Shown: positions 11,507 to 24,900 of the stretch, piece by piece
Position numbering within the stretch: the stretch's first letter is position 1
Layout of the letters: the number at the start of each line of letters is the position of its first letter
NCBI GenBank assembly: GCA_034620365.1
Contig: JAQGEQ010000081.1
Location: forward strand, 186,001 to 250,000
Direction: 5' to 3'
DNA length: 64,000 nucleotides
Origin: Pegea sp. RAD2-039
Taxonomy: Eukaryota > Chordata > Thaliacea > Salpida > Salpidae
Position numbers and translations under genes: made by a program
The notes under the pieces: generated by a model
Database searches by the model: none
What the model saw: only the letters and a program-made list of their open reading frames with translations
Told to the model about the DNA's origin: nothing

Positions 11507-11960
11507 CTGTAAAAAGTAAGGATTTTAAAATTGCAACCCACAAACATTAGATAAGAATGCAATAATATATAACAGGAGTATAACGGTGAAAGAGATGAAC
11601 TTGAAGTTCTCCATGTGTTTACTAATATTTTGAAGTTGAATAAGTTTCAACTTATAAATTATATCCATGATAGAGCTATAGAAAGTAATACTTTACAAAA
11701 CAAATTAAGCTACAGAACACTTAACGTTCCTTAAGATATCACCTGTAATCACTAATAATATTGATAATGATAAGAAAATATAATAATAATAGCATAAATA
11801 ATCAGCGAATATTTAAAGGGCTGATTTGCTTCTCTATATAAAGGTTTGCTAATAACAAAACCAAGCGCGCTGGTTTTTGGTTTAGTTTAAATAATTTTGC
11901 TTCTTAAAAATCAAACAAATTATTTGTAAATCAGGACATCCGCAAGATGTCATTGCAGGT
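11507..11960 (-). repeat. Inverted composite repeat piece
   Basis: Reverse-complemented, 11507-11730 matches block C at about 9485-9715, including the GTTGAA..TTCAAC palindrome and the TATATTATTGCATT phrase. Also reverse-complemented, 11800-11960 matches the hairpin module (TTACAAATAATTTGTTTGATTT and AAATCAGCCC). At the equivalent of the hairpin core it has GACATC-TTGCG-GATGTC (11935-11951), again a perfect stem but with different bases. Flanking modules are in plus orientation, so this is an inversion within the array. Confidence 0.7.
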
Positions 11961-13925
11961 ACTTTATTTTATCTTTTTTATTATTGGTTATAATATCAGT
12001 TTAATAAATTTGATTTTTTAATATTGAATTAAAGTTTTTGATTTTATTTAAAAAACAAAGAAACCACAATCTTTAGTAAATTTTGTATGTAAAAAAATAT
12101 TTCTTTGCAATACTGAAGTAAGAAAAGAATATATCTCTTAAATAGAAGTAAATGTAATGAAAAAATCCTTGTCTTATTAGAGTTGAAATCAGATGTGAAT
12201 TAGTAACTTAAATTTTAACGAGTTAATTGATTGGGGTCAGCCCATATTAATTTGCAAGAGATACAGATAGTAAAGCATTTCATTGTTTAAATAAATATGA
12301 AATGAAATTGCTTAAAAGTTTAAGGATCTTTTTAAGTAAATTTAAATTGTTGGAGTTATGTAATACTTACTATTTATAAAAAAACGTTTCTATTTAGCTT
12401 CACTAGGATTAGCAATATTTATCTTTAAGTCAGCCGTAAAAAAAAAACGGGTTCTGAAATAAAAATAACAACACAAACTAAAATGTGGATTCAATTTTGA
12501 TTCACATAAATCATTAATGACAGAATTTGTTAATGAGAAGTGTAATCATTTTAATAATTTGTTTAAAATACTTTATTGAACTTTGTTTAAATGTATCCTT
12601 GACTCGTAATATATTAACAAGGTTATATTAGTCATTAATACGATTGTCAGCCCAAAATTTAGCAGATAAACAGTCTAACACCTTTTCTAAAAGAGCTAAG
12701 TAGCACCCATTAATATTTAATAGCATGTAACAAAATATTCTTGCTTTAAAATGGCTTTTCAGAATTAGAAAAAAAAGTTTAAATCAAGTGCCAACAGCGT
12801 CAGCTAGCGACTGTTGTGATTTACAAACAAATTGTTTGATTTTTAAGAAACAAAAAACTAAACCAAAAAACAAACATCCCTTTGTTTTTGTTATTAGCGA
12901 GCAATTGTATAGAAGATCAAATCAGCCCTTAAATTTTTTGCTGCAATGTTCTGTTATGCTAATACGATTAAAATACTCTTCCATGTGCAATAGTTGTAAA
13001 ACTTTGCTAACTTCTGTAATGAACGTTTTAAAAATTAAAATGTACACTTACTCTGCAAACATTATAATTTTAAAAAGTTGAAAAATTATAATAAAGTTAA
13101 AAATAGCCAAGGGTATTAATCTCTGAGAAATGATTATTAACAAATTCAATTTTTTTACAAGTCTACACCACAAACACTAGACTATAAGAATCTTTTAAAT
13201 AATAGTATACTCGAAATGTAACAAACATGTAAGTTTGGTTATGTCAGAAAACCTTTTATTAATTTGAAGTTGAATAAGTTTCAACAAATTTTAATCAATA
13301 TTACCAAGTAGAAATATGGTTACAATTCTATAGTTTTAGTTTTAAATATTTTTCAGCTCAACTTGATTTTCAATTTCTGGATAATAATTTTTACTGGCGA
13401 AAATTTAATTAGTTTACAACGCACTTATTAGATTATTTACTAAAGTAAACATTAAAGTTTCTAACCCTTTTTTGGTACCATTAAACAAAAAATTGTTTCT
13501 AAATGATGAAAAATTTTCAGTTGAAAACTGACAGCTATAACTCTTGTCTGTTTTGGCTTATATAGTTTCTTGAACAATAAAATGATTTGATTATATATAT
13601 ACATATATTTGTATGTTATAGAAACTGATTCAAACATTAATATATTTGCTTCCCATTCTTTTCATATGCTTAAATCAAAAACAATTTTGACGCTTGCAAT
13701 GCATTAATGACAGAAGTTTATCATGACAATCGTAATTATATTATTAATCTGTTTTTAATAGTTTAATAAATTTGTGGAAACATATTTTTAGTATGTAGTA
13801 GATTAATAAGGATTAGTTTATTTGTCAGTAATTAAGATTGTCAGTACAAAAGTAGGCTGATAAATAGTTAAAAACCAATTCTCTAATGGCTAGTGCCACA
13901 TTTTAACATCAATTGTATTTAAGAT
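11961..13925 (+). repeat. Hairpin module pair F, copy 1
   Basis: From 12262 on this matches 17093-18745 closely (offset about 4.83 kb). In order it carries the CATTTCAT..ATGAAATG inverted repeat (12276-12304), a GCCGT..ACGGG hairpin (12435), the GACAGAA.TTGTT phrase, the CAACAG..CTGTTG hairpin (12792-12816), AAAACAAA..TTTGTTTT (about 12872) and the GTTGAATAAGTTTCAAC palindrome (13268). No supported gene. Confidence 0.8.
12792..12816 (+). repeat. Module hairpin A (best-paired copy)
   Basis: CAACAG and CTGTTG pair perfectly. The next CG pairs with CG if one A is bulged, and the loop contains AGCTAG. Fifteen other related cores exist in the window: 13999, 17617, 18928, 24253, 27367, 27724, 36616, 39224 (right arm broken), 39707, 46474, 47009, 52158, 55089, 55580, and an inverted one at 11935-11951. 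The core stands out as a GC-richer island in AT-rich surroundings. Confidence 0.7.
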
Positions 13926-15069
13926 AAGTTTTTATGTTTTGAAATGATTTTTCAGTTTAAGAAGTCAAATGAAAGATAAAAAAAATTAACGTAAGGTTAA
14001 CAGCGACAACTAGCGACTGTTCAAGTTTACAAATAATTCGACAAAAGTTTTTAAAACTAAATATATTAAACTAATATAACAAACAAACAACTCGTTTTGT
14101 TTTCTTATTATTAAAAATTTGTATAGAAAGTTAAATCAATTTATGCTACTAAATTATTTCTTGCTATGATCTATTAAATTCAAAACATTAAAATAATTTT
14201 CCGCAGGCAAAAGCTGTAAAATTTTGCTAACTTCCTAAAAATTTTTATTAAATTTCAAATATATGCTTACTCAGTAAAATATTATATTTTTTATAGGTTA
14301 AAAAGTAAAAGAAAATTGAAATTATCCCAAATATTCAATTTTTTACCAGCTTACACCACAAAGACTAGATTATAAGAAGGGTTTATATAATAAAAAACTG
14401 AGACTAAGGTCCCTTGCCGATAAATACTTCACTTTTTTCTAATTTGGAGTTGAATAAATTTCAACAGACATCAATTAAATTTACCAACGAGAAATATGGT
14501 AGTAATGCTAAATTTTCCATTTCAATATTTAAAACTCAATTTGATATTCAACTTCTGGATTATAATTTATTAATAAATATTACTTTAAAATTTATTTGTT
14601 TTATAAGACAAATTCAATAATTTAGAAATTTATAATAATAAGACAAGTTAATGTAATGAAGAACTCTTTGTCTTATTAGAGTGGAAATTAGATGTTAAGA
14701 AGTAACCTAAATTTTACCGAGTTAATTTATTGGGTTCAGCCCACATTAAATCGCACCGTATACAGATAGTAAAGCATTTCATTGTTTATATAACTATATA
14801 ATGAAATTGCGTAAAAGTTTAAAGATTTTTTTTAAGTAAAATTAATTTGTTAAATTTATGTACTAATTACTTTACATAAAAAATCTTATTTTTGCTTCAC
14901 TAGCATTAGCGATATTTACCATAAAGTCACCCGTAAAAGTTGACAGATTCCAAAATGACATGAATATAAGCAACAAGAACGTACGTTGAATGCGTTGATG
15001 TTAAAAACTTTTGAGTCAAGCAGCCTCAATCTTTGTCTCATGTCTCAGTAGTTTGTGGTTCTCAAGAAA
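13926..15069 (+). repeat. Module pair G copy 1 plus block M
   Basis: Bases 13600-14620 match 23870-24885 (offset about 10.25 kb), including hairpin A variant AACAG..CTGTT at 13999-14021. Bases 14640-15069 match 62760-63130 (block M: CATTTCATT hairpin region and CACCCGTAAAAG). Two open stretches at the matching positions 14414-14620 and 24669-24902 are shared repeat sequence; the first lacks an ATG. Confidence 0.75.
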
Positions 15070-17092
15070 AATAATTTTGTAATTTTATACGTACTTTATC
15101 TAAGGACAATATATATAATTTCAAAATTATACGTTCTAAAATTAAATCATGAGATTTTATGAACTGTATCTTTTAAAATACAATACTTTTACGATTTTAG
15201 TTTGTCTCTAATATAACTAGAAAGCAAGTTACAAACTATATGAAGAAACTGACATTTACCGTCTTTTTTATAAATGCAAAAAATAAGGTGAATCTACTAA
15301 AGTTAAATTAACTTTAACAAAAAATAACGACATTAAAAATAACATAAAAAGTTACAACTATCCCAAGTATTAGGAGTGAAAATTAGTTTTCTTAGTTTGA
15401 CTATTCTTTAAATAATATTTTTTGAAAGTATTATTATCTTTATCAAACAACAATCAGTAGACGAACGTAACTGAAATTTCTCTGCTACAATTTCTTTTAT
15501 AGGTTTATTTCGAAAATTTTCTAACAGAAGAAAGTAGAATAATATATTCTATATAGCAAATGTATTTAAATTTGTCATAATCATCTAAACTGAGAAAGAA
15601 ATTTCATTTCAATAAAAAATATTTTCTAATGCTTCACTAGCATCAACGTTATTTGCAATAAAATCACCCGTAAGAAAAAACGGGCTCCAAATATCAAAAT
15701 TGTTTAAATAATTGCATATACGCAAATTGAGTTTAATCTCAAACCTTGTTTATAAAGTGGTCTCAATCTTATGTTTGTGGTGCTCAAAATGATAGCTTAA
15801 AAATTTTATTAAGTAATTTTTACAGACAATCAGAAAACTTTTCAAAGCATTTTCAATAATGATAGTGAAAATATCATTTCTTATATATTTCTATGTATTT
15901 GATGTTTATAATGTTAAAATTGTATAATTTGTTAACTTAATTTAGTAAATTAATAATCTAATAAGTTTACACTTTCAGTAAATTATGTTGAAAACATTTT
16001 CCAGTTTTCGCAGTTCAGAAAAAATATTCGACAAAAAAATTTAAAATGAAATAAAAATAAGATAATATTTTAATAATATAAATCCTTAACAACTTCAAGT
16101 GTTTTGTAGCTCGATATGTTCGCTTATGAATCTACTTTTATTAGAAAAACATTTTTTATAATTTATATGTTGAAACTTGTTCAACTTCAAAATAATAATC
16201 AATGAAAATATTAACAATAACACCTGAATTTCAGGTAAAATTCGTTATACTCATCTTATATATTGTTTCATTTTAATCTCAGGTTTGTGAGTTAAAATTT
16301 TAAAATGTTTACTTACTGCAAATTTTGGTAAATCTTTTAATTTTGAAATTATGCAATTTTTGCAAGATTTTATTATTCAGAAATTCCTTATCTTTGTTAC
16401 TAAAGTCTTACTAAAGTCTTACTAATTTTATGTTTTAGTTGCATTGTGAAATTCTAAAAAACTTTTCTATATACTAAACTTGTTAATAAAGCAACTAATT
16501 TTGAAGAACTGTCTTGTTTGTTTTTTAATGCAATTTTTCTATAGATTTTCATCTCGTCAATTAATATTTTTCTTTTTTAAGAAAAATAACTTTTCTAAGT
16601 AATAAATTATTTATGTTTAAAAGTATCTTTAGGAAAAATGTCTTTTAAAAATGCTTAAAAGTTTAAATAATTTCGAAATTACAGAGAAATAAAAACGTGA
16701 AAAACAATAAAATATATAAATAAATTCCATCTGCATTTTCTTATCAAAGTCGATTTGTTAATAGTAAATAGAGATTAAGATCTACAAAAAAATTAATCTA
16801 TTAGCGTTTGTTTTAGATTATAGGTAGCTTATATAATTTTGTGAAATACACAATTTCGTAAATTTTCTATTTTCCTTTTTTTTAAATGAAAACAAAAATA
16901 AGTTTAATATAAATACATGATTTTCTTCATGAAATTTAACATAAAATTTAAATTAATTTTAAGTTAGTAAGTTTAACTGTTTAAAAATTTTTAATAGTAT
17001 TAAATATATTATTAGAAAACATTTCAAATAAAATGGTTTTTTTTCTATGTTTACGTAATCTACTTTGTACAGACTTTAGTTGATTTATTTTT
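15070..17092 (+). repeat. Block C, copy 2
   Basis: Near-identical over long runs to 8460-10450. It contains a perfect CCCGT (15667-15671)/ACGGG (15680-15684) hairpin with an 8-nt loop. An 11-bp phrase, TAAAGTCTTAC, is tandemly duplicated at about 16400 relative to the other copies. It ends abruptly at about 17093, where module F copy 2 begins; this is a recombinant join, not the order seen at 10450. Confidence 0.85.
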
Positions 17093-18745
17093 AGCTAGTA
17101 AAGCATTTCATTGTTTAGAGAAATATGAAATGAAATTGCTTACAATTTTAAGGATCTTTTTAAGTAAATTTAAATTGTTGGAGTTATGTAATACTTACTA
17201 TTTATAAAAATGTTTCTATTTAGCTTCACTAGGATTAGCAATATTTATCTTTAAGTCAGCCGTAAAAAAACGGGTTACGAAATAAAAAGAACAACACAAA
17301 CTAGAATGTGGATTCAATTTTGATGCATACACAAATCATTAATGACAGAAGTTGTTCATGAGAAGTGTAATAATTTTAATAATTTGTTTTAAATACTTTA
17401 TTGAACTTTATTTAAATGTATCCTTGACTCGTAATATATTAACAAGGTTATATTTGTCATTAATACGATTGTAAGCCCAAAATTTAGCAGATAAACAGTC
17501 TAAAACCTTTTCTATAAGAGCTAAGTAGCACCCATTAATATTTAATAGCACTTAACAAATTATTCTTGCTTTAAAATGTATTTTCAGAATTAGAAAAAAA
17601 AGTTAAAATCAAGTACCAACAGCGTCAGCTAGCGATTGTTGTGATTTACAAACATATTGTTGGATTTTTAAGAAACAAAAAACTAAACCAAAAAACAAAC
17701 ATCCCTTGATTTTGTTATTAGCGAGCAATTGTATAGAAGATCATATCAGCCCTTTAATTATTTGCTGCAATGTTCTGTTATGCTAAAACGATTAAAATAC
17801 TCTTCCACGTGCAATAGTTGTAAAACTTTGCTAACTTCTGTAATGAACGTTTTAAAAATTAAAATGTACACTTACTCTGCAAACATTATAATTTTAAAAA
17901 GTTGAAAAATTATAATAAAGTTAAAAATAGCCAAGGGTATTAATCTCTGAGAAATGATTATTAACAAATTCAATTTTTTTACAAGTCTACACCACAAACA
18001 CTAGACTATAAGATTCTTTTAAATAATAGTATACTCGTAACGTAACACATATGTACGGTTGGTTATATCAGGCAATCTTTTATTAATTTGAAGTTGAATA
18101 AGTTTCAACAAATTTTAATTAATATTACCAAGTAGAAATATGGTTACAATTCTATAGTTTTAATTTTAAACATTTACCAGCTCAACTTGGTTTTCAATTT
18201 CTGGATAATAACTTTTACTGGCGAAAATTTAATTATTTGACAACGCACTTATTAGATTATGTACAAAAGTAAACTTTATAGTTTCTAAGCCTTTTTTGGT
18301 TCCCTTAAACAAAAAATTGTTTCTAAAGGATGAAAAATGTTCAGTTGTAAGCTGACAACTGTAACTGTTGTCTGTTTTGACTTATATATTTTCTTGAACA
18401 ATAAAATGATTTGATTATATATATACATATATATGTATATTATAGAAACTGATTCAAACATTAAAATATATACTTCCCATTCTTTTCATATGCTTAAATC
18501 AAAAACAATTTTGACGCTTACAATGCATTAATGACAGAAGTTTTTCATGAAAATTGCAATAATATTATTAATCTGTTTTTATTAGTTTAATAAATTTGTG
18601 GAAATATATTTTTGGTATGTAGTAGATTAATAAGAATTAGTTTATTTGTCAGTAATAAGATTGTCAGTACAAAAGTAGGCTGTTAAATAGTTACAAACCA
18701 ATTCTCTAATGGCTAGTACCACATTTTAACATCAATTGTAGTTAA
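17093..18745 (+). repeat. Hairpin module pair F, copy 2
   Basis: The partner of 12262-13925, with the same internal order. Hairpin A is at 17617-17641. An AT microsatellite (TATATATACATATATATG) lies at 18416-18440. At about 18745 it switches to the type of module that continues at 52000. Confidence 0.8.
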
Positions 18746-20268
18746 GATTTAATTTATTTGTCAATAATAAGACTGTCAGTATAAAAATAAGGAGTTAAAC
18801 AGTCTAAAATTAATTCATTAAGAGCTAAGTGCCACATTTAGTATCGAATCATACTAAAGAAAAAAATTCTGGTCTTAAAATGGTTGGTCAGAATGAGAAA
18901 TCGAATTAAAAAAATATATAGTTTTACCAACAGCGACAGCTAGCGGATGTTGTGATTTACAAATAACTTGTATGATTTTTAAGAGGCAAAAAAAGATTAA
19001 ACTAAACCAAAAACAAACAATTCGCTTGATTTTGTTATTAATGAACGTTTGTAGAGAAAATCAAATCATCCTTTAAATTATTTGCTGATATTTTTGTTAA
19101 ATTAAATCGATTAAAATAATTTTCAACACGTAGTAGATGTAACCTTTTGCCAATTTCTTCAATAGTTCCTTTTTAATTTAAAATACACATTTAGTCAGCA
19201 AAGTTTATATTTTAGAATAGTTAGTGAGTAAACAAAAGTTGAAACTAGCCAAGGGCTTTGAGCTCTTGAAAATTTATTTATAACGATTTCAAGGTTTTAC
19301 CAGTTTACACCAAAAACAGTAGATTATAAGAAGCTTACAAATAGCTTTATACTGAACGAAAGAGATTAGGTACAACGGTCTGATTCGGTTGATTGACTAA
19401 ATATCATATTAATTTGAAGTTGAATGAATTTCAACAAAACTGTAATCAATATTACCAAGCAGAGAATCAACTACTACCTTTTAACTTGCATATGGTTTCC
19501 TGGTATAATTATCAAACGCATAAAATAGGTTTTTATCGTTTATAAAAGAAATTAAACCATACTTGACTTTTTAAAGCTTAGATTAACTCTCTATAGAATT
19601 TTTTTAAACCGAAAATCGATTTTGTAAAAGTAACTATAGATTAAGAATTGAAAAAAAATTAACATATTAGCGATTGATTTGGATTATAAGTAGCTTCCTT
19701 AGCTGTTTTAAAATTTTTATTATTAGTTAATATATTATTAGATGATATTTTAAATGAAATTGCTTGTTTCTAAGTTTAAAATGATTATCATTGAGGTTTA
19801 ATTTTTTATGACCTTATGAACTTTTTTCAGAATTTAGTTAGACTTACTGTTATTTATAACCATTTGTATGACAATTAATTTTTTTATTATTAGTAAATTT
19901 ATTTTTTTCATGAAAATTCTTCAACATTACTATTTGTAACTTAATTGTCTGAAAAGTATTCATAAAATAATCAAATCTTTCTCATTTTTCAAACAAAATG
20001 AGCTTAATTGTTAATTTATAAACATTTATTTATTATTATGTTTCTTTGGATCAACATTACTTAGACGTAGTCGTTAATCAAGAAGAAAATCTTTTTTAAA
20101 AGCAAACATTAATCCAATATTCATTAAAAATATCAATATTCTGCATTATATTAATTTAATTAGCATAAAATAGAGTGGAATTTATATATGATTCAAAATT
20201 CATTTCTGGAAAGGATTTTAATCTTTTATTTTTAGAAAAAAATCAGATTTTGTAAACATAACTAAATC

Positions 20269-20338
20269 TACCTCGGTGGGAATCCAACTCACCCTTGCAG
20301 CGTGGTAGGCGAGAAATCTACCTTTGAACCACAAATGC
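20269..20338 (-). pseudogene. tRNA-Gly-like relic, copy 1
   Basis: On the minus strand the sequence begins GCATTTGTGGTTCAAAGGTAGA, very close to the 5' half of animal tRNA-Gly (box A). It continues with an anticodon-arm region CTCGC-CTACCAC (ACC at the anticodon position) and a T-loop TTGGATT flanked by GTGAG/CCCAC (four of five pairs), resembling box B. The anticodon 3' arm does not pair, and the 3' acceptor arm (CGAGGTA) does not match GCATTTG, so it cannot fold as a working tRNA. It is either a decayed tRNA gene or the head of a tRNA-derived SINE. Confidence 0.7.
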
Positions 20339-21074
20339 TATAGAATGACAAAACTTTTTAATAGCACAAATTATATCAGAACTTTGTGCATAAACAAACA
20401 AATCAAGCAAAAAATTTGTTAAAATTCTAGAATTATTGTAACTTGTATTATTTATCTGTGATAGAACTATTTATTTCAGTTTGTTAAATAATCGCTGTTT
20501 TAATACTTTAATAACTTTATAAAATCTGATTTTTTTAATTTAAAGAAAAATCAAATGATCAAAAATTGTTTTTCGAACGTGGTTTCAAAGCATTTTCTTA
20601 AAATTTTTTTCAAAATTCAAGAACAGCATTTTCTACTTCTTTAAGTTTTATTTAAGTTGATAAAATAAACAAAAACAACTAGCGAAAGAAAGACAATTCA
20701 GAAAGACAAGCACCAGACAACAAGTACAAAAAGACAATTCCTGCACTTTCACCAATTACTAATCTCGTTAGAAGCGACTTTATTGATACTTAATTATCAA
20801 CAAAACCAACAACCTGTTGAGGTAGCTTTTAATTTAACTGAAATTATCAGCTTTTAAAAAATAATGAAACAAGATTTGGTAGCTTTGATGTCAATTGAAA
20901 AAAAATCAAGACTTAGTAAGCGACTTCAATAATAATTGAAATTCATCAAAACCACCAATCTGTAAAAAATTATTCTTTTTAATTCAACTGAATGTATCAG
21001 TTTCTAAATGAATTTCTTAAAACGGAAGCAATGCACATTATGACAATATAAGAAACATAATCTTATATATAAAC

Positions 21075-21107
21075 CTGTTTTAGTCTCATATTTGTGGGTT
21101 AAAACAG
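21075..21107 (+). repeat. Module hairpin B (perfect copy)
   Basis: CTGTTTTA (21075-21082) and TAAAACAG (21100-21107) are perfect complements around a 17-nt loop containing CATATTTGTGGGT. A TATA-like ATATATAAA lies just upstream. Perfect or wobble-paired copies with the same 17-nt loop are at 35804-35836, 45986-46018, 54312-54344 and 62511-62543. Weaker copies lie near 23180, 26120, 29096, 40831, 48440, 51145 and 56950. Confidence 0.75.
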
Positions 21108-21570
21108 TAAAAAGTAAAGTTCTTATAAGAAACATTTAAAAATAAAAATTTTATTTATTTGTATTCTTTATTTTTTATTCGATTTTAGTTTTCGATTTAT
21201 ACTTAAAAACCAAAGAAACTACAATTTCTTAGTAAATGTTGTATGTAAGAAGTAATATTTTTTTCTTATACTCAAGTTTGAAAAAATTTATTTGTTTAAG
21301 AAAAGTAAATGTTATAAAGTACTTTTTGTCTTATTAGAGTTGAAATTAGATGTTAAGTAGTAAATTCACTTTAAAGGAGTAAGTTTATGGGGTGAGCTCA
21401 CATTACATCGCAAGGGATGCAGCTGTTAAATCATTTTATTGTTTAAATAAGTAAAAATTGAAATTGCGTAAGAGTTTAAAGATTTTTTTAAGTAATTTTG
21501 TAATTAATGTCAAAATTATGTAATACTTACTATTCATAAAAACACATTTCCATTTAGCTTCACTAGGATA

Positions 21571-23220
21571 AAGATATTTATGATAGCATAAACGATGAAA
21601 ATAATTTTCTGCGCACAATAGCTGTAAAATTTTGCTAATTTCATTAGTAATTTTTATTCAATTTAAAATGTACTCTTACTCAGCAAAAATATTATATTTT
21701 ATATAAAAATCTTTCATGGTAGTTATGAAAGGTTTTCGATAGAATGCAGCGTTTCTGGTTTTTGGTTTTAATATGAACAATTTGCTTTGATAAATTATAG
21801 TAATCTACTGTGGTGTTACAAAAGTAAACAACTATTAATTGAAAACAACATTTAAAAACATTTTTTGTAAAAAAATTATTAAGCAATATTTCATAAAGCT
21901 GTTAAAATATTGTTTGATAAATCAATAACAGTATAATATCTTCTGACTAGTTTTTCTTAGACGTAAATAAGAAGTTAAATTTAAAAAAAAATAATTTCCA
22001 AATTGACTACTTGTGTAAATACTGTGAAGTTGGTTTGGTTTCAACAGTTCTGATTGACTAACTTTGAACAAATTTTTTTTTCAATTATAACTGAAAACTG
22101 TTCAGCTTCAGAAAGAATGCATAGAAAAGTAAAATAATAAGTAAAATATGCAACTAATTTGCTGCACCTCATAAAATCAACAGCAAGTTATTTAAATGAG
22201 TGATAATCATTTAAACAGAGATAGAAATTTAGTTTCAATAAAAAATCTTTTATAATGCTTCACTAACATAAAGATTATTTACCATAAAATCACCCGTAAC
22301 AATTAACGGGTTCCAAAAAAAATAATCTTTCAGACCTTGATAAGAAGGTTGCATTAAATCTTAAACCTTATTTATGAAGTGGTTTCAATCCTAAGTTTGT
22401 GATGCTGAACAACAATAATTTGAAAATTTTATTTATTAAATTTTAACGGATAATACGTGTAATTTAATAAAAGAATTATATTTTCTAGGAATCACTCAAA
22501 GTATCTTCTAGTTTTCTCACTCAAAAACACATAAGCCCTTATAAAATGTATCTTGTGCGTAATTATACTATGATGCAAAATGCAAACTTTATGTAGAATC
22601 TCACATTAATACATTTGATTAAAAAGTTAAAAAAAAAATATTTCAGATCTATGTTTTTGTGATAAGATATAATTACATTAAAGCTTTAAAATAAATTAAA
22701 AAAGAAATTTGACTTAATTGAAATAACTCCTATAAGCAACAGAGAAAATTACGAGACATGAAAAAAACTGTCTTTAAGTATGATGTATGTTGAAAACATA
22801 AATGAAAACAAACACCAAAAGAAAGACAACCCAAAAAGACAAGCGCTAGACATCAACAATATTTATGTTTAAAAGTAATATTATCAAAAATGTCATATAC
22901 AATTGCATATTAGTTTAAATAACTTTGAATTTTAAGGAAAAGTAATACATGGTAAACAATAGAATATATAAATAAATACAAACTACATTCTTTACTTCTT
23001 CACACAAATATTTTACGAACCAAATTATTATCAACTTTATTTTTATTATTATTAGACTTTGTATAAATTTATTATTTTTATAGACAACTGAATATATCAG
23101 TCTCAAAATTTTAAACGGAAGATGGGAAACTTTAATCATCCTGTCAGCTGGTAGAATTCACCTTATAAATAAGGTTGTTTTAGTCTCAAATTTGTTTTGA
23201 AAGATTGTGTTTGTTCAATA
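21571..23220 (+). repeat. Blocks K and L, copy 1
   Basis: Bases 21700-23220 match 61075-62570 in order. The block contains the best hairpin D (CCCGT 22293-22297, ACGGG 22306-22310), an AGAAAGACAA patch at 22818 and a degraded hairpin B at about 23170. No supported gene. Confidence 0.75.
22293..22310 (+). repeat. Module hairpin D (perfect copy)
   Basis: CCCGT and ACGGG pair perfectly around AACAATTA. Other perfect copies have different loops of the same length: 15667-15684 (AAGAAAAA), 61627-61644 (AGCAATTA) and 63759-63776 (AAGAATAA). A second subfamily (14926, 54826, 63016) has lost the right arm. It always follows TTCACTAGCAT or a similar phrase and ATTTACCATAAAATCA or a similar phrase. Confidence 0.7.
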
Positions 23221-23869
23221 GAAGTGAATGTAATGAAATAATTAATGTCTTAATATAGTTGAAATTAAATGAAAATTAGTAAATTTGCCCTAAACTAGTT
23301 TGAGCCCATTATATATTGCAAGAGATACAGATAGTAAAGCATTTCATTGTTGAAATAATTATAAAATGAAATTGAGTAAAAGTTTAAGGATTCTTTCTTT
23401 AGTAATTTTAATTTGTCAAAATTATATAATACTTACTATTTATAAAAAAACATTTCCATTTAGCTTTACTAGGATAAGCAAAGTTTATCTTTATGTCACC
23501 CTTAAAAAAGGACAAAAAAAATACAAGAACAACACCTACAAGAACGTGCGTTCAATGTAATGAATTTCAAAACTATTGTATAAAGTAATCTCAATCTTTA
23601 GTTTATCGTTTTTAAAGGAACTAACTTTTGAATTTTACAAGCAAATTTTCATAAGGAGAATATATGTAATATAATATTAAAATTTTACTTCCTAAAAATG
23701 GTATTTTACGGAAATTTAATTTCAAATAAAATTTTTTGTTTGTATGTTTACGTAATTTACTTTTTACAGAATTAACTTGAAGTTTTTTTAGTTAAAACAA
23801 ATTGCATAACAACTAAAATATAGATAAATAAAAATGAATCTACTCTGTGAAATCTATTTATTATCTATT
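23221..23869 (+). repeat. Block M, variant
   Basis: Matches 54540-54900 and 62700-63100. Phrases CAGATAGTAAAGCATTTCATTG and TTTATGTCACCC are present. Hairpin D is replaced by CCTT-AAAA-AAGG at about 23503. No gene. Confidence 0.6.
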
Positions 23870-24900
23870 TATTATAGAAAATGATTCTAACAATAAAACA
23901 TTTGCTTCCCATTCTATTCATATGCTTAAATCAAAAACAATTTTGACGCTTGCAATGCATTAATGACGGAAGTTTATCATGACAATCGTAATTATATTAT
24001 TAATCTGTTTTTATTGGCTTAATAAATTCGTGGAAACATATTTTTAGTATGTAGTAGATTAATAAGGATTAGTTTATTTGTCAGTAATAAGATTGTCAGT
24101 ACAAAAGTAGGCTGTTAAATAGTTAAAAACCAATTATCTAACGGCTAGTGCCGCATTTTAACATCAAAGTGTATTTAAGAATTTATTTTGGTTTGAAATG
24201 ATTTTTTTAGTTTAAGAAGTCAAATGAAAGATAAAAAATTTAACGTAAGTTTAACAGCGACAACTAGCGACTGTTCAAGTTTACAAATAATTCGACAAAA
24301 GTTTTGAAAACAAAATATATTAAACTGATATAACAACAAATAACTTGTTTAATTGTCTTACTTATAAACATTTGTATAGAAAGTTGAATCAACTTATGCT
24401 ACTAAATTATTTGCTGCTATGATCTATTAAATTCATTAAAATAATTTTCCGCAGGCAATAGCTGTAAAATTTTGCTAATTTCTTAAAAATATTTGTTAGA
24501 TTCGAAATGCATTCCTACCCAGTAAAAATATAATATTTTTTATAAATTAAAAAGTAAAAGAAAACTGAAATTATCCCCCAAATTCAATTTTTTACCAGTT
24601 TGCACCACAAATACTAGATTACAAGAAGGTTTTATATAATAGCAATCTGAAACTAAGGTCATTCTCCTATGAATACTTCACTTTTTTCTAATTTGGAGTT
24701 GAATAAATTTCAACAGACATCAATTAAATTTACCAACGAGAAATATGGTAGCAATGCTGAATTTTCCATTTCAATATTTAAAACTCAATTTGATATTAAA
24801 CTTATGGATTATAATTTTTTATTAAAAATTACTTTAAAATTTATTTGTTTTATAAGACAACTTCTTGCTATAAGACATTTTTTATTTATACCTAAAGGTT
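23870..24900 (+). repeat. Module pair G, copy 2
   Basis: The partner of 13600-14620. It contains the AACAG..CTGTT hairpin (24253-24275) and a GTTGAATAAATTTCAAC palindrome (about 24698). A 77-codon ATG frame at 24669-24902 lies wholly in repeat sequence. Its counterpart at 14414 lacks the ATG and diverges at the end, so it is not called as a gene. Confidence 0.75.

Larger units (their letters stand above)
18746..21570 (+). repeat. Module pair D, copy 1 (contains tRNA-Gly-like relic)
   Basis: Matches 51995-54815 over about 2.8 kb at an offset of about 33.2 kb. Contents in order: hairpin A (18928-18952), GTTGAATGAATTTCAAC palindrome (about 19418), tRNA-like sequence (20269-20338), AGAAAGACAA-rich patch (20690-20740), hairpin B (21075-21107), then a CATTTTATT region. 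No supported gene. Confidence 0.85.

Noticed and set aside
12788..13081. A 97-codon plus-strand frame
   Set aside because: It starts at GTG and lies across the hairpin A repeat. Homologous modules do not keep it open.
20269..20338. A functional tRNA-Gly gene
   Set aside because: The acceptor 3' arm and anticodon 3' arm do not pair, so only a relic is supported.
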